64,000 nt of DNA from Actinomycetes bacterium (GTDB lineage Bacteria > Actinomycetota > Acidimicrobiia > Acidimicrobiales > RAAP-2): assembly GCA_021848365.1 (NCBI GenBank), contig JAJZUS010000003.1, positions 120,001 to 184,000 on the forward strand, written 5' to 3'. The translations under genes and the position numbers were made by a program. Numbering within the stretch: position 1 is the stretch's first letter; each line of letters begins with the position of its first letter. Below the pieces are notes generated by a model. That model was not told the DNA's origin and made no database searches. It worked only from the letters and a program-made list of their open reading frames with translations. This document shows positions 1 to 8,041 of the stretch, one piece after another.

Positions 1-1185
1 ACTGGAGGAGGACGCACCGACCGTCCCAGGAACGAGGACACGGAGCGCCGTCCGCGGCGCGCACCCGAGGGCTACGCGCCTCGGGGAGAGCGTCCCACCC
101 CGCGAGGGCGCACGGGTGGCTCGCGCTACGGCGACGACGCCGAGCGCCGTCCGCGCCGCTCGTTCGAGGAGTCCGAGGGCCGGGGTGATCGCCCCGCGCC
201 GCGCGGTCGCTCAGGGGCGCGACCCTCGTCCGGGGGCGCGCGGTCGACGCGGGGCGGCTCATCCGGACGTGCGCCGCGACGTGGCGTTCCCGTAGATCCC
301 ACGGCGGGTCGGGGTTGGGGATCGCTCGCGCGCCGCGCCGCGACGGGGCTTAGTGAGGAGCCGCCCTCGACGGCTCGCTCGAAGGGACCGAGCAGCCCGC
401 CGCCCGCTCCGTCCGAGTGGATCGAGGAGGAGCGTTCCGAACGGCGCAGCCCCGTGGAGACGACCGAGGTTCGCCCCGCGTACACCCTGCCGGCTGACGT
501 CGCCGCGGCCATCCGTAACGCCGTGGTGGGCACCGTCGCACAGCGCGAGCGCGCGGTGCGGATGATGACCAAGGCGGCGGAAGCCTACGATCGCCACCGT
601 TTCGAGGAGGCGGTACGCCACATCCGTCCGGTGACGGATCTCGCACCGACGGTCGCCGAGGTGCGAGAGACCGCGGGCCTAGCCGCCTACCGGGCGGAGC
701 AGTGGAACCTCGCCAAGGCGAACCTGCTGGCCCACCACGAATTGACCCAGGACCCGTCACACCTTCCGCTCGTGATGGACTGCGACCGAGCCCATCGCCG
801 ATACCGGGCGGTCGAGAAGACCTTCGAGATGCTCGAGGAGGAGGGTGCCGACGCGGACACGCTGGCCGAGGGCCGGATTGTCATGGCGAGCTCGTTCGCC
901 GATCGTCGCGAGTACACGAAGGCCATCGAGATCCTGACGCGTGCGGGTGCCCTCAAGTCGCTGCGCAACCCCGGCTATCGGCACATTCGACTGTGGTACA
1001 CGCTGGCCGACGTCTTCGATCGGGCCGGGGATGCCAGTTCCGCGCGCGAAATGTTCGCGCGCGTCGTCGCCGCCGAACCCGACGCTTACGATGCCGCGGC
1101 GCGTCTGGCCGACCTCGGCATTGTCGACCGTCGCAAGACACGACCCCAGCGAACCCGCCCCGTCTCGAAGAAGCGCGACGTGTGA
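1..1185 (+). CDS. RG-rich N-terminal tail plus tetratricopeptide-repeat protein (5' end outside window)
   Basis: The frame is open from base 1, so the true start lies upstream; 394 residues are visible. The first ~150 residues are rich in Arg, Gly, Pro and Ser with many RG/RR pairs and look disordered. From about residue 155 the chain becomes helical with TPR-like spacing (for example AAEAYDRHRFEEAVRHI, then repeats through residue ~375), and it ends in a basic tail. TPR domains mediate protein-protein contacts, and RG-rich tails often bind RNA; the specific function is unknown. A GTG at 454 could start a shorter protein, but uninterrupted upstream coding with the same codon bias argues for the long form. 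The gene converges with the dehydrogenase downstream, with a GC hairpin between them. Confidence 0.75.
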   Translation, partial: TGGGRTDRPRNEDTERRPRRAPEGYAPRGERPTPRGRTGGSRYGDDAERRPRRSFEESEGRGDRPAPRGRSGARPSSGGARSTRGGSSGRAPRRGVPVDPTAGRGWGSLARRAATGLSEEPPSTARSKGPSSPPPAPSEWIEEERSERRSPVETTEVRPAYTLPADVAAAIRNAVVGTVAQRERAVRMMTKAAEAYDRHRFEEAVRHIRPVTDLAPTVAEVRETAGLAAYRAEQWNLAKANLLAHHELTQDPSHLPLVMDCDRAHRRYRAVEKTFEMLEEEGADADTLAEGRIVMASSFADRREYTKAIEILTRAGALKSLRNPGYRHIRLWYTLADVFDRAGDASSAREMFARVVAAEPDAYDAAARLADLGIVDRRKTRPQRTRPVSKKRDV

Positions 1186-1186
1186 G

Positions 1187-1202
1187 GGGGCCCGAGGGCC
1201 CC
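1187..1202. terminator. GC-rich hairpin between convergent genes
   Basis: GGGGCC, loop CGAG, GGCCCC: a perfect 6-bp stem beginning directly after the TPR gene stop and lying before the convergent dehydrogenase end. There is no T-tract, so termination is inferred from position and stem strength. Confidence 0.4.
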
Positions 1203-1236
1203 ACTCACGTCCGTCGCGACACGAACGAATGGGTCG

Positions 1237-2601
1237 TTACGCGATGTAGAAGGTCTTCGCGTTGGTGAACTCGCGGATGCCGAGCGTCGAGAGCTCGCGA
1301 CCGTAGCCGGACTTCTTGATGCCGCCGAAGGGGAGTTCGGGAGTTGACGCCACGATGGCGTTGGCGAAGACCATTCCCGCCTCGATGCCGGCGATGGCTC
1401 GATCGATCTCTCGGCGATCGGTGGCCCAGATGGACGAACCGAGGCCCCACGGCGTCGAGTTGGCGACGCGGATCGCCTCGTCCAGGTCGTCGACGACTTC
1501 GATGACGGCCACGGGCCCGAAGAGCTCCTCGCAGCCCGCCCGGGAGGTGTGGGGGACCTTCGACAGTACCGTCGGGGCGTAGTAGTAGCCCGGACCGTCG
1601 ATCATGCGGGCACCGGTGTGGACGATCGCTCCCTTAGCCACGGCGTCCTGGACCTGCGCGTGCAGCTCCTCGCGCTGGGTGCTGCTGACGAGGGGCCCCA
1701 TCCCGTGCACCGGATCCATCGGGTCTCCGACAGCCACCTCGCTCATGGCGGCAGTGAAGCCCGCGATGAACTCGTCGGCCCGCTCCTTCACGACGATGAA
1801 GCGCTTCGACGCGATGCAGCTCTGCCCGTTGTTCTGGATGCGCGCGGTCACCGCGGCGGGGATGGCGGCCGAGAGGTCGGCCGACGCGGCGACGATGAAG
1901 GCGTCGGATCCGCCGAGCTCGAGCACGCACTTCTTCAGGGCCGCACCCGCCTGCGCGGCGACGATCTTTCCGGCGGTCTCCGATCCGGTGAGGGTCACCG
2001 CGGCGACCCGGTCGTCGGCGATCAAGTCGGCCAGCGCCTGGTGCCCCATGAAGAGGTTCACGAAGACCCCCTCGGGAAAGCCGGCGCGCCGGAAGAGCTC
2101 CTCAAGGAACTGGGCCGAGCGGGGCACGTTGTGGGCGTGCTTCAAGATCCCGACGTTGCCCGCCATGATGGCGGGCGCGGCGAAGCGGATGGCTTGCCAG
2201 AGGGCGAAGTTCCAGGGCATTACCGCGAGGACGGGACCGAGCGGCTCGTAGCGCACGCCACTGTGGCTGGCGGGCGACGCGATGATCTCGTCGGCGAGCA
2301 TCTTCTCGGCGTGATCGGCGTAGTAGTGCATCGTCTTCGCGCACTTGAGGGTCTCACCCTTGGCCTGGGCGTGGGTCTTGCCCATCTCACTGGTGAGCAT
2401 CGCGCCGATCTGGTCGACCTCGTCCTCCAGGATCTGGGCCGCTCGGTGCATCAGCTCGGCGCGATCCTTGTAGGGGGTGTCGCGCCAGGAGCGGAAGGTG
2501 CGCGCCGACAGGGCGACCGCATCCTCGATCTGCTCGGGGGTGTGGGCGTCAAATTCGGCGACGACCTCCCCGGTGGCCGGGTTGATGGACGTGAACGACA
2601 T
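1237..2601 (-). CDS. gabD: NAD(P)-dependent succinate-semialdehyde dehydrogenase
   Basis: Aldehyde dehydrogenase superfamily, 454 residues, the length of the short actinobacterial SSADH type. It is predicted to oxidise succinate semialdehyde to succinate in the cytosol. Visible signatures are the general-base Glu228 in LELGGSD, the nucleophile Cys262 in NGQSCIASKRF and the cofactor-binding segment VMPWNFALWQ near residue 128. Start chosen at ATG 2601 because the GAAGGAG Shine-Dalgarno lies about 10 nt upstream and homologues begin near this point; a longer form from 2640 has no such support. This gene has an SD-containing leader, unlike many neighbours. Exact aldehyde specificity cannot be proven from sequence; a broader aldehyde dehydrogenase is the alternative. 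Confidence 0.88.
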   Translation of the reverse strand: MSFTSINPATGEVVAEFDAHTPEQIEDAVALSARTFRSWRDTPYKDRAELMHRAAQILEDEVDQIGAMLTSEMGKTHAQAKGETLKCAKTMHYYADHAEKMLADEIIASPASHSGVRYEPLGPVLAVMPWNFALWQAIRFAAPAIMAGNVGILKHAHNVPRSAQFLEELFRRAGFPEGVFVNLFMGHQALADLIADDRVAAVTLTGSETAGKIVAAQAGAALKKCVLELGGSDAFIVAASADLSAAIPAAVTARIQNNGQSCIASKRFIVVKERADEFIAGFTAAMSEVAVGDPMDPVHGMGPLVSSTQREELHAQVQDAVAKGAIVHTGARMIDGPGYYYAPTVLSKVPHTSRAGCEELFGPVAVIEVVDDLDEAIRVANSTPWGLGSSIWATDRREIDRAIAGIEAGMVFANAIVASTPELPFGGIKKSGYGRELSTLGIREFTNAKTFYIA

Positions 2602-2704
2602 GACTGCTTCTTTCTCCTTCGCTCGATCGTGACCGAGCACCTACCCCCCCATCTCTACTCCTCCGAGGAGCAGTGGTCCGAATCGGTTCCCGGGCCGGAG
2701 GTCC

Positions 2705-3187
2705 CTAGGACGCGAAGGAGCCGGGTAGGTCCAGGCAGATCGCCTCGGCGTCGACCGTGGCCACGCCGTTGACGAGGCCGCGGGAGGCGACGGTGACCTT
2801 GCGGCCCCGTACCTCCGTCACGACGCCGCGAATCTCGAGCTCCGGGCCCAGGGGAGTGGGGTGGGCGAAGCGAACGGTGAGGGTCCCCGTGACGCAGCGG
2901 TGCGGGGCGGCGGCGGGATCGTCCATGGCGCGGCCGTCCGCTCGGTAGAGGGCGGCGGCGGCCGTCCCCGTCGAATGACAGTCGACGAGGGAGGCGAGGA
3001 GCCCCCCGTAGACGAGTCCGGGAACGGCGGTGTGGAAGGGAGCCGGTGTGAAGCGGGTCACGCTCTCCTCGCCGTCCCAGTGCGTGCGGATGTGGTACCC
3101 GTGCTCGTTCAGGCGTCCGCAGCCGTAGCAGTGGGCGAGGTGCTCGGGGTAGAGATCCTGGAAGGCGGGGGATTCGTCGTCGGCCAC
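2705..3187 (-). CDS. PaaI/hotdog-fold thioesterase
   Basis: A 160-residue single-domain hotdog protein. The N-terminus has a CYGCGRLNEHG segment typical of a thioesterase subgroup, followed by GLVYGGLLASLVDCHSTGTA, which matches the catalytic helix (Gly-Gly-x-x-x-x-x-x-Asp) of PaaI-type acyl-CoA thioesterases. It probably hydrolyses a small acyl-CoA, substrate unknown. Start GTG 3187 was chosen because a TACCAT hexamer ends 6 nt before it and upstream in-frame sequence is low-quality Arg/Pro-rich translation. It is transcribed divergently from fbaB. Confidence 0.75.
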   Translation of the reverse strand: MADDESPAFQDLYPEHLAHCYGCGRLNEHGYHIRTHWDGEESVTRFTPAPFHTAVPGLVYGGLLASLVDCHSTGTAAAALYRADGRAMDDPAAAPHRCVTGTLTVRFAHPTPLGPELEIRGVVTEVRGRKVTVASRGLVNGVATVDAEAICLDLPGSFAS

Positions 3188-3193
3188 GCGCCG

Positions 3194-3199
3194 ATGGTA
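3194..3199 (-). promoter_or_regulatory. -10 element of the thioesterase gene (TACCAT)
   Basis: Ends 6 nt before GTG 3187, so transcription would begin at or next to the start codon (leaderless). No clear -35. Confidence 0.45.
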
Positions 3200-3412
3200 C
3201 GTCGCGTCCGCGGGGGACGACGTGAGTGCGCCGGAGCCCACGCGGGGGCGATCGCGTCGGAACCACCCGTAGGGGTTGCGCACCCGTCGTCGATGAGGGC
3301 CTCGGGCACGACGGAGAGGGCGAGCGGGGGGCCGCCCTCGATCGTGGCGCGATTCACCTGCTCGGCGTCGAACGGGCCATCCGGGCAAGGAGGGCGGCGG
3401 TGACACCTGGGG

Positions 3413-3418
3413 TAGTTT
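3413..3418 (+). promoter_or_regulatory. -10 element of fbaB (TAGTTT)
   Basis: Ends 6 nt before ATG 3425; leaderless arrangement. No clear -35 at the expected distance. Confidence 0.5.
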
Positions 3419-3424
3419 GGAGGT

Positions 3425-4474
3425 ATGGACATCGCCGCACTACTCGGAAACGACGCCGACACCCTCCTCGGCCACACGGCTACCGCCTTCCCGAAGGAGC
3501 GGTTGACGCTGCCCGGACCCGACTTCCTCGATCGGGCGTTCCTCGCGAGTGACCGGTCGCCGACCGTCTTGCGCAACCTCGGGTCCCTGTACAACCACGG
3601 CCGCCTCGGCGGGACCGGTTACGTCTCGATTCTCCCCGTCGACCAGGGGATCGAGCATTCGGCGGCGGCGAGCTTCGCCCCGAATCCCGACTACTTCGAC
3701 CCGGCTCGCATCTGCGACCTGGCGATCGCGGCGGACTGCAACGCGGTGGCGACGACGCTGGGGACCCTGGGCGTCGTCTCCCGGCGTTACGTGCACCGGA
3801 TCCCCTTCATCGTGAAGCTGAACCACAACGACCTCCTCCACTACCCGAACACCTACGACCAGATCCCCTTCGCCTCGGTGCGTCAGGCGGCCGATCTCGG
3901 AGCGGTAGGCGTGGGGGCCACGATCTACTTCGGCTCTCCGGAGTCGGACCGTCAGCTCCGTGAGATCTCGGCGGCCTTCGCCGAGGCGCACCAGTTGGGA
4001 CTCTTCACGGTCCTGTGGACGTACCTGCGCAACCCGGCCTTCAAGACGCCCGAAGCGGACTACCACTTGTCGGCGGACCTCACCGGCCAGGCGAATCACC
4101 TCGGTGTCACCATCGAGGCCGACATCATCAAGCAGAAGCAGCCCGAGAACAACGGGGGCTACAACGCCCTCAAGTTCGGCAAGACGAACGCCAAGGTCTA
4201 CAGTGAGCTGACGACCGACAACCCGATCGACCTCACCCGCTGGCAGGTGGTCAACTGCTACGCGGGGCGCATCGGCCTGATCAACTCGGGTGGTGAGGCG
4301 AAGGGCGCCGACGACGTGGCCTCGGCCGTGCGAACCGCCGTGATCAACAAGCGGGCGGGCGGCCAGGGTCTGATCCTGGGCCGGAAGGCCTTCCAGCGGC
4401 CGATCGACGAGGGAGCCGCCCTCGTCCACGCCGTCCAGGACGTCTTCCTCGACCCGTCGATCACGATCGCCTAG
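3425..4474 (+). CDS. fbaB: Class I fructose-bisphosphate aldolase (DhnA/FbaB type)
   Basis: 349 residues. Catalyses reversible cleavage of fructose 1,6-bisphosphate to dihydroxyacetone phosphate and glyceraldehyde 3-phosphate through a lysine Schiff base. The chain resembles E. coli FbaB along its length: [11 protein letters not shown] near residue 70, ADIIKQK at ~232-238 holding the candidate Schiff-base lysine, then [14 protein letters not shown] and [17 protein letters not shown], ending in the family-typical DPSITIA. ATG 3425 is supported by the adjacent -10 element. Many actinobacteria use a class II metal aldolase, so a class I enzyme here is of note. pgsA follows after 4 nt, suggesting co-transcription. 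Confidence 0.93.
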   Translation: MDIAALLGNDADTLLGHTATAFPKERLTLPGPDFLDRAFLASDRSPTVLRNLGSLYNHGRLGGTGYVSILPVDQGIEHSAAASFAPNPDYFDPARICDLAIAADCNAVATTLGTLGVVSRRYVHRIPFIVKLNHNDLLHYPNTYDQIPFASVRQAADLGAVGVGATIYFGSPESDRQLREISAAFAEAHQLGLFTVLWTYLRNPAFKTPEADYHLSADLTGQANHLGVTIEADIIKQKQPENNGGYNALKFGKTNAKVYSELTTDNPIDLTRWQVVNCYAGRIGLINSGGEAKGADDVASAVRTAVINKRAGGQGLILGRKAFQRPIDEGAALVHAVQDVFLDPSITIA

Positions 4475-4478
4475 ACCC

Positions 4479-5087
4479 GTGGAGCCGACCCGCAGCGAGC
4501 GGGGGTGGCTGACGGTGCCCAACGCCGTCACGGTGGTGCGCCTCGCCCTCCTGCCGGTCTTCTGGTGGCTGCTCTTTCGGACGGGGCACCGCGCCGAGGC
4601 GGCGTGGCTACTCGGCGTCCTCGGAGCGACCGACTGGGTCGACGGCTACCTCGCCCGGCGACTCGGCCAGGTCTCGACGGTCGGCAAGGTGCTCGATCCG
4701 ACGGCGGACCGGATCCTCGTCGTCGGCGGGCTCCTCAGCGTGGCGGCCGCGCACGGCGTTCCGTGGTGGTTTGCGGGCGCAACCCTCGCGCGCGAGGTGA
4801 TCGTCTCGGTGGTCACCGTCGCACTGGCGATGGGGGGCGCCGCGCGCATCGACGTCCTCTGGTGGGGCAAGGTCTCGACGTTCGCGCTCATGACGACCTT
4901 CCCCCTCTTCCTGCTCACGTCGAACGACGGGGGCCGGGCGCTCGCGACCTGGCAAGTGGTGGGTCGCGACATCTGCTGGGTCATCGGACTGGGGGGACTG
5001 GTGCTCGCCTGGGTGGTCCTCGGCGGCTACGTCCGGCCGGCGCGCGCGGCGTGGCGGACCGGGCGCGCGGGTCGCGGGTCGCAGTAG
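4479..5087 (+). CDS. pgsA: CDP-diacylglycerol-glycerol-3-phosphate 3-phosphatidyltransferase family protein
   Basis: 202-residue integral membrane CDP-alcohol phosphotransferase. The full family signature is present: Asp52-x2-Asp55-Gly56-x2-Ala59-Arg60-x8-Gly69-x3-Asp73-x3-Asp77. It probably makes phosphatidylglycerophosphate from CDP-diacylglycerol and glycerol 3-phosphate in the inner membrane; other alcohol acceptors cannot be excluded. Several hydrophobic segments follow (about residues 84-110, 120-145 and 165-190). The GTG start lies 4 nt after the fbaB stop. Its own stop TAG at 5085-5087 forms the first three bases of the gcvH -10 hexamer. A pgsA paralogue also lies close to gcvH in Mycobacterium tuberculosis, supporting conserved context. 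Confidence 0.87.
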   Translation: MEPTRSERGWLTVPNAVTVVRLALLPVFWWLLFRTGHRAEAAWLLGVLGATDWVDGYLARRLGQVSTVGKVLDPTADRILVVGGLLSVAAAHGVPWWFAGATLAREVIVSVVTVALAMGGAARIDVLWWGKVSTFALMTTFPLFLLTSNDGGRALATWQVVGRDICWVIGLGGLVLAWVVLGGYVRPARAAWRTGRAGRGSQ

Positions 5088-5090
5088 ATT
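5085..5090 (+). promoter_or_regulatory. -10 element of gcvH built on the pgsA stop codon (TAGATT)
   Basis: The pgsA stop TAG is the first half of the hexamer, which ends 7 nt before ATG 5098; leaderless arrangement. Confidence 0.5.
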
Positions 5091-5097
5091 GCGTGCC

Positions 5098-5478
5098 ATG
5101 AAGACACCCGATGAACTGCGCTACACGTCCGATCACGAGTGGGTCCGTGCGGCGGACGGCGGCGTCACGGTGGGCATCACCGACTACGCCCAGGACGCTC
5201 TCGGGGACGTGGTCTTCGTCGATCTGCCCGCGGTAGGGCGCGTCGTGGCGAAGGGTGACGTGATCGGTGAGGTCGAGTCGACGAAGTCGGTGTCGGAGAT
5301 CTACGCGCCGGTTGGTGGGACCATCGCGTCGGTGAACGAGGCCCTGCGCGGGGCGCCGGAGACCCTCAACACGGACCCGTACGGTGCCGGCTGGATGTGC
5401 ACGCTCGAGGGTGCCGACGAGGGCGAGATCGGCGCGCTGCTCGACGCTCCGGCCTACCGCGACCTCACGTCCCACTGA
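5098..5478 (+). CDS. gcvH: Glycine cleavage system H protein (lipoyl carrier)
   Basis: 126 residues, normal family length. It carries the methylamine intermediate on a lipoyl arm between GcvP, GcvT and dihydrolipoamide dehydrogenase. The lipoylation site is Lys63 in EVESTKSVSEIYAP, and the N-terminal YTSDHEWV and C-terminal GAGWMCTLE motifs are typical. ATG 5098 was chosen over an in-frame TTG at 5089 because 5089 lies inside the -10 hexamer and homologues begin at this Met. The other gcv genes lie about 9 kb downstream. The order gcvH, FHA protein, MerR, BFN protein matches mycobacterial gcvH-garA-Rv1828-Rv1829. Confidence 0.95.
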   Translation: MKTPDELRYTSDHEWVRAADGGVTVGITDYAQDALGDVVFVDLPAVGRVVAKGDVIGEVESTKSVSEIYAPVGGTIASVNEALRGAPETLNTDPYGAGWMCTLEGADEGEIGALLDAPAYRDLTSH

Positions 5479-5501
5479 CGATCGCTCGCGAGAGAACTGT
5501 C

Positions 5502-5966
5502 GTGAACTGCCGTCGGTGCGGGGAGATCCTGAACGCCAACGCGAACTTCTGCTGGTCGTGCGGAGCGCCCCAGCACGACGCCACCTCTCCGGAGACCGTG
5601 GCGGTGCCGGTCGTCGCGGTGGCCGAGGTGCTCCACCCCGGTGCGGCGTCCGGGCCGGTGGGGGAGCACGGTGACGTCCTCGTCGTCGCGTCGGGACCGG
5701 CGGCGGGGGCGCGCTTCGAGTTGATGAAGGCCTTCACGACCGTGGGACGACACGAGAACAGCGACCTGCTGCTCGACGACGTCTCGGTGTCGCGCCACCA
5801 CGCGATCTTCACTCGCACGGCGAGCGGACGCATCACCGTGCGCGACCTCAACTCGCTCAACGGAACGTACGTAAACGGGGCTCGCGTAGAGGAGACGACC
5901 CTTCACGGAGCCGACGAGGTTCAGATCGGCAAGTACAAGCTCGTGTTCTGGGAGGCCACGCGATGA
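5502..5966 (+). CDS. garA: GarA-like FHA-domain protein with N-terminal zinc ribbon
   Basis: 154 residues. The C-terminal FHA domain (about residues 70-150) has the phosphothreonine-binding set: Gly-Arg in VGRHENSD, Ser-x-x-His in SVSRHHAIF and Asn-Gly in LNSLNGTYVNG. By synteny with mycobacterial GarA it may control 2-oxoglutarate and glutamate metabolism through phosphorylation by Ser/Thr kinases (inference). The N-terminus differs: it carries two CxxC pairs (Cys3, 6, 17, 20), a zinc-ribbon, instead of the Thr-Thr phospho-tail of mycobacterial GarA. Start GTG 5502 lies just before the first CxxC. The 3' end overlaps the MerR gene by ATGA. A generic FHA adaptor is the alternative. Confidence 0.8.
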   Translation: MNCRRCGEILNANANFCWSCGAPQHDATSPETVAVPVVAVAEVLHPGAASGPVGEHGDVLVVASGPAAGARFELMKAFTTVGRHENSDLLLDDVSVSRHHAIFTRTASGRITVRDLNSLNGTYVNGARVEETTLHGADEVQIGKYKLVFWEATR

Positions 5967-6742
5967 ACTCGCCGGGAACGATGCGTATCGGCGAGGTCCA
6001 CGCCTTGCTGCGCCAGGACTATCCCGATATCGAGCTCTCGAAGATCCGCTACTACGAGGACAAGGGCCTGGTGCGCCCCTCGCGGAGCCGTAAGGGCTAC
6101 CGCCTCTACTCGGAACGCGACGTCGCGTGCTTGCGCGAGGCGATCCGTCTGGCGCACGAAGAGTTCGTGCCGCTGAAGGTGGTGCGCGTCCGGCTCATTG
6201 AGCAGGGACTGCTCGATGACGATGGGCCGTCGCGATCGAGTCGCCCCGCGGCACGCGATGCCAATTCGGCGTCGGTGCGCGCGACGGTGCCGGCGCGACC
6301 GGCCGTGGTGCCACTACGACCCGTGCCGAGCACCGAGCCCTCGCACCCGAGCAACGGCGCGAGCGCGCCGTTCGGGCTGGCGGCCTTCGCCGTGGCGACG
6401 GGGCTCGACGCCGATACGCTGAACCTTCTCGTGACCCAGGGGATCGTCGGCCGTACCGGGTCGTCGGGGGAGCAGATCTTCGACGACCTCGACGTGGCGA
6501 CGGCCCAGGCCGCGAAGGCGCTCCTCGAACGGGGGGTGGACTCGCGCTACGTCGGGTCGATTCGCCGTCTGGTGGAACGTGAAGTGGCGATCGTGGAGGA
6601 GATGACCGCTGGGCTCCGGGGACCGGGCTCGTCGGTCGACGAGTCGACCGCGACGCGGGTGACGGCCGAGGTCTTCGACGAGGTCGCTCGCCTGCGTACC
6701 CTCGTGAGCGAGCGTGAGCGGAGCGACTTCCTGGGACGGTGA
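5963..6742 (+). CDS. MerR-family regulator (Rv1828-like)
   Basis: 259 residues. The N-terminal winged helix-turn-helix (about 7-75) has the MerR pattern RIGEVHALL...KIRYYEDKGLVRPSRSRKGYRLYSE. A Pro/Ser/Arg-rich linker (about 85-130) follows, then a second helical, MerR-like region (about 135-250). The duplicated architecture and the place between the FHA and BFN genes match mycobacterial Rv1828. Translation is probably coupled to the FHA gene through the ATGA overlap. Target genes are unknown; neighbouring gcv genes are possible. Confidence 0.82.
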   Translation: MNSPGTMRIGEVHALLRQDYPDIELSKIRYYEDKGLVRPSRSRKGYRLYSERDVACLREAIRLAHEEFVPLKVVRVRLIEQGLLDDDGPSRSSRPAARDANSASVRATVPARPAVVPLRPVPSTEPSHPSNGASAPFGLAAFAVATGLDADTLNLLVTQGIVGRTGSSGEQIFDDLDVATAQAAKALLERGVDSRYVGSIRRLVEREVAIVEEMTAGLRGPGSSVDESTATRVTAEVFDEVARLRTLVSERERSDFLGR

Positions 6743-6770
6743 CGACCGGCGAACGTCGCGAGACGGGGTC

Positions 6771-6776
6771 TAGGCT
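6771..6776 (+). promoter_or_regulatory. -10 element of the BFN gene (TAGGCT)
   Basis: Ends 6 nt before GTG 6783; leaderless arrangement. Confidence 0.45.
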
Positions 6777-6782
6777 GGCGCC

Positions 6783-7295
6783 GTGGTTGAGGTCGTCCTG
6801 AAGGCGGTTCGAGTCGACGTGGGCTCCTCGACGCCCCTGCTCCTCCTCGAAGAGGTCGGTGGGGAACGTGTGTTGCCGATCTACATCGGGGCACCCGAGG
6901 CGACGGCCATCGCCTACGCGCTCCAGCACATCGAGACGCCTCGGCCCATGTCCCACGACCTGCTCGGTCACGTCATCGGAGCACTGGGCGGACGAGTCTT
7001 CGCGGTCGAGATCACGGACCTGATCGACAACACGTTCTACTCGAACCTGCGCCTCGTGAGGGAGGGGCGCGAGGTCGCCGTGTCGGCGCGCCCGAGCGAC
7101 GCCGTCGCGCTGGCGCTCCGCGTAGGCGCCCCCATACTGGTGCGCGACGAGCTCATGGCCGCCGAGGGCAAGATCCTCCAGTTGGAGGAAGAGGGCGAAG
7201 TCGTGGAGATCGGTGAGGAGGTCGACGAGAACGAGCTCGTCGACGAGTTGCGGGCCTTCCTCGACCGCGTTCGGCCAGAAGACTTCGACCAGTGA
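6783..7295 (+). CDS. Bifunctional nuclease (BFN) family protein, DUF151
   Basis: 170 residues. The conserved BFN core runs from residue ~20 to ~120 (LLLLEEVGGERVLPIYIG, EATAIAYALQ, RPMSHDLL, FYSNLRL, SARPSDAVALALR). Family members in plants and thermophiles have nuclease activity on DNA or RNA; the actinobacterial role is not settled. The C-terminus is acidic and helical. Start GTG 6783 is supported by the -10 hexamer, and the order after garA and merR is conserved in actinobacteria. It overlaps the next gene by GTGA. Confidence 0.85.
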   Translation: MVEVVLKAVRVDVGSSTPLLLLEEVGGERVLPIYIGAPEATAIAYALQHIETPRPMSHDLLGHVIGALGGRVFAVEITDLIDNTFYSNLRLVREGREVAVSARPSDAVALALRVGAPILVRDELMAAEGKILQLEEEGEVVEIGEEVDENELVDELRAFLDRVRPEDFDQ

Positions 7296-7888
7296 GACGA
7301 GCGATCATCTCGCTCGTGCTGTTCTTCGCGTTCGTCGTGATCGTGACGGCGAGTCGGCACTCGACGAGCACGACCACGACGACCACGACGACGACCCTGG
7401 CGCCGCCCGCGTCGACCACGACGACGACGACGACCACGGCCACCGGCTCGACTTGCACGGGTGGCGACTTCCGCGCGACCTTCGGCCTGAGTCAAGGCGC
7501 CGCCGGGACGGTGTACTCGAGCGTGCGGTTGACGAAGACCTCTCCGGGGAGTTGCACGCTCGACGGATGGCCACTCCTCACGCTGCAGAACACCCAGGGT
7601 GCCGTCGTCCCGAGCCGGACCATCGACCTGCCCACCGTGAATAGCCCCGTCGTCTTCCCGGACGCGGCGGCGAACGCGGCGCCGACGGCGATTACCCTCG
7701 CGACGGGTTCATCGGCGACCTTCGACCTCGCCTTCGGCGACGTGCCGACGGGGAACGAGACGACGTGCCCGAGCGTGTCGAGCGTGGCCGTCGCGATCGC
7801 CGCGGGACAGGCCGTGGCGGTGGCGACGCCGAGCTACCCGCTGCAGCCCTGCGGGGGCGGCACGGTCTGGGTGAGCCCCTTCTTCTGA
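7292..7888 (+). CDS. Secreted or membrane-anchored DUF4232-like protein with Thr-rich linker
   Basis: 198 residues. Residues ~4-20 form a signal or anchor helix (IISLVLFFAFVVIV). Two poly-Thr runs around residues 25-52 follow, then a globular beta-rich domain with four Cys (CTGGDF, GSCTLDGWP, ETTCPS, QPCGGG) like DUF4232 extracellular domains. The Thr-rich stretch looks like a cell-wall spacer and may be O-glycosylated (inference). The gene is coupled to the BFN gene by GTGA. Function unknown. Confidence 0.7.
   Translation: MRRAIISLVLFFAFVVIVTASRHSTSTTTTTTTTTLAPPASTTTTTTTTATGSTCTGGDFRATFGLSQGAAGTVYSSVRLTKTSPGSCTLDGWPLLTLQNTQGAVVPSRTIDLPTVNSPVVFPDAAANAAPTAITLATGSSATFDLAFGDVPTGNETTCPSVSSVAVAIAAGQAVAVATPSYPLQPCGGGTVWVSPFF
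7363..7441 (+). repeat. Low-complexity ACG/ACC codon tract encoding poly-Thr
   Basis: Consecutive Thr codons with short Ala/Pro/Leu interruptions inside the secreted protein; a coding microsatellite prone to length change. Confidence 0.7.
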
Positions 7889-7972
7889 CCTCGCCCGTGA
7901 CGACGTCGGGGTGGACGTCCGAAAACCTATCGGTAAGGGCGAGAGGTCCCCAGCGCGCCCTAAGTGGTCCAG

Positions 7973-7978
7973 TAGGTT
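7973..7978 (+). promoter_or_regulatory. Probable -10 element of the APC permease gene (TAGGTT)
   Basis: Predicts a ~57-nt leader before ATG 8042. The rest of the 153-bp gap shows no gene. Confidence 0.35.
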
Positions 7979-7989
7979 GCGGGGACTGA

Positions 7990-8019
7990 CGCGTTTCGAC
8001 GCGGGGCGCAACGGTGCGC
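7990..8019 (+). promoter_or_regulatory. Two small hairpins in the permease leader
   Basis: CGCGT-TTCG-ACGCG (7990-8003) and GCGCA-ACGG-TGCGC (8006-8019): two perfect 5-bp stems, the first with a UUCG tetraloop, just before the Shine-Dalgarno GGGAAGGAAA. Confidence 0.35.
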
Positions 8020-8041
8020 ACTGAGGGAAGGAAACGGATTC

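Noticed and set aside
7363-7441. Short direct repeats suggesting CRISPR
   Set aside because: They are in-frame Thr codons inside a secreted protein with no spacer-repeat periodicity.
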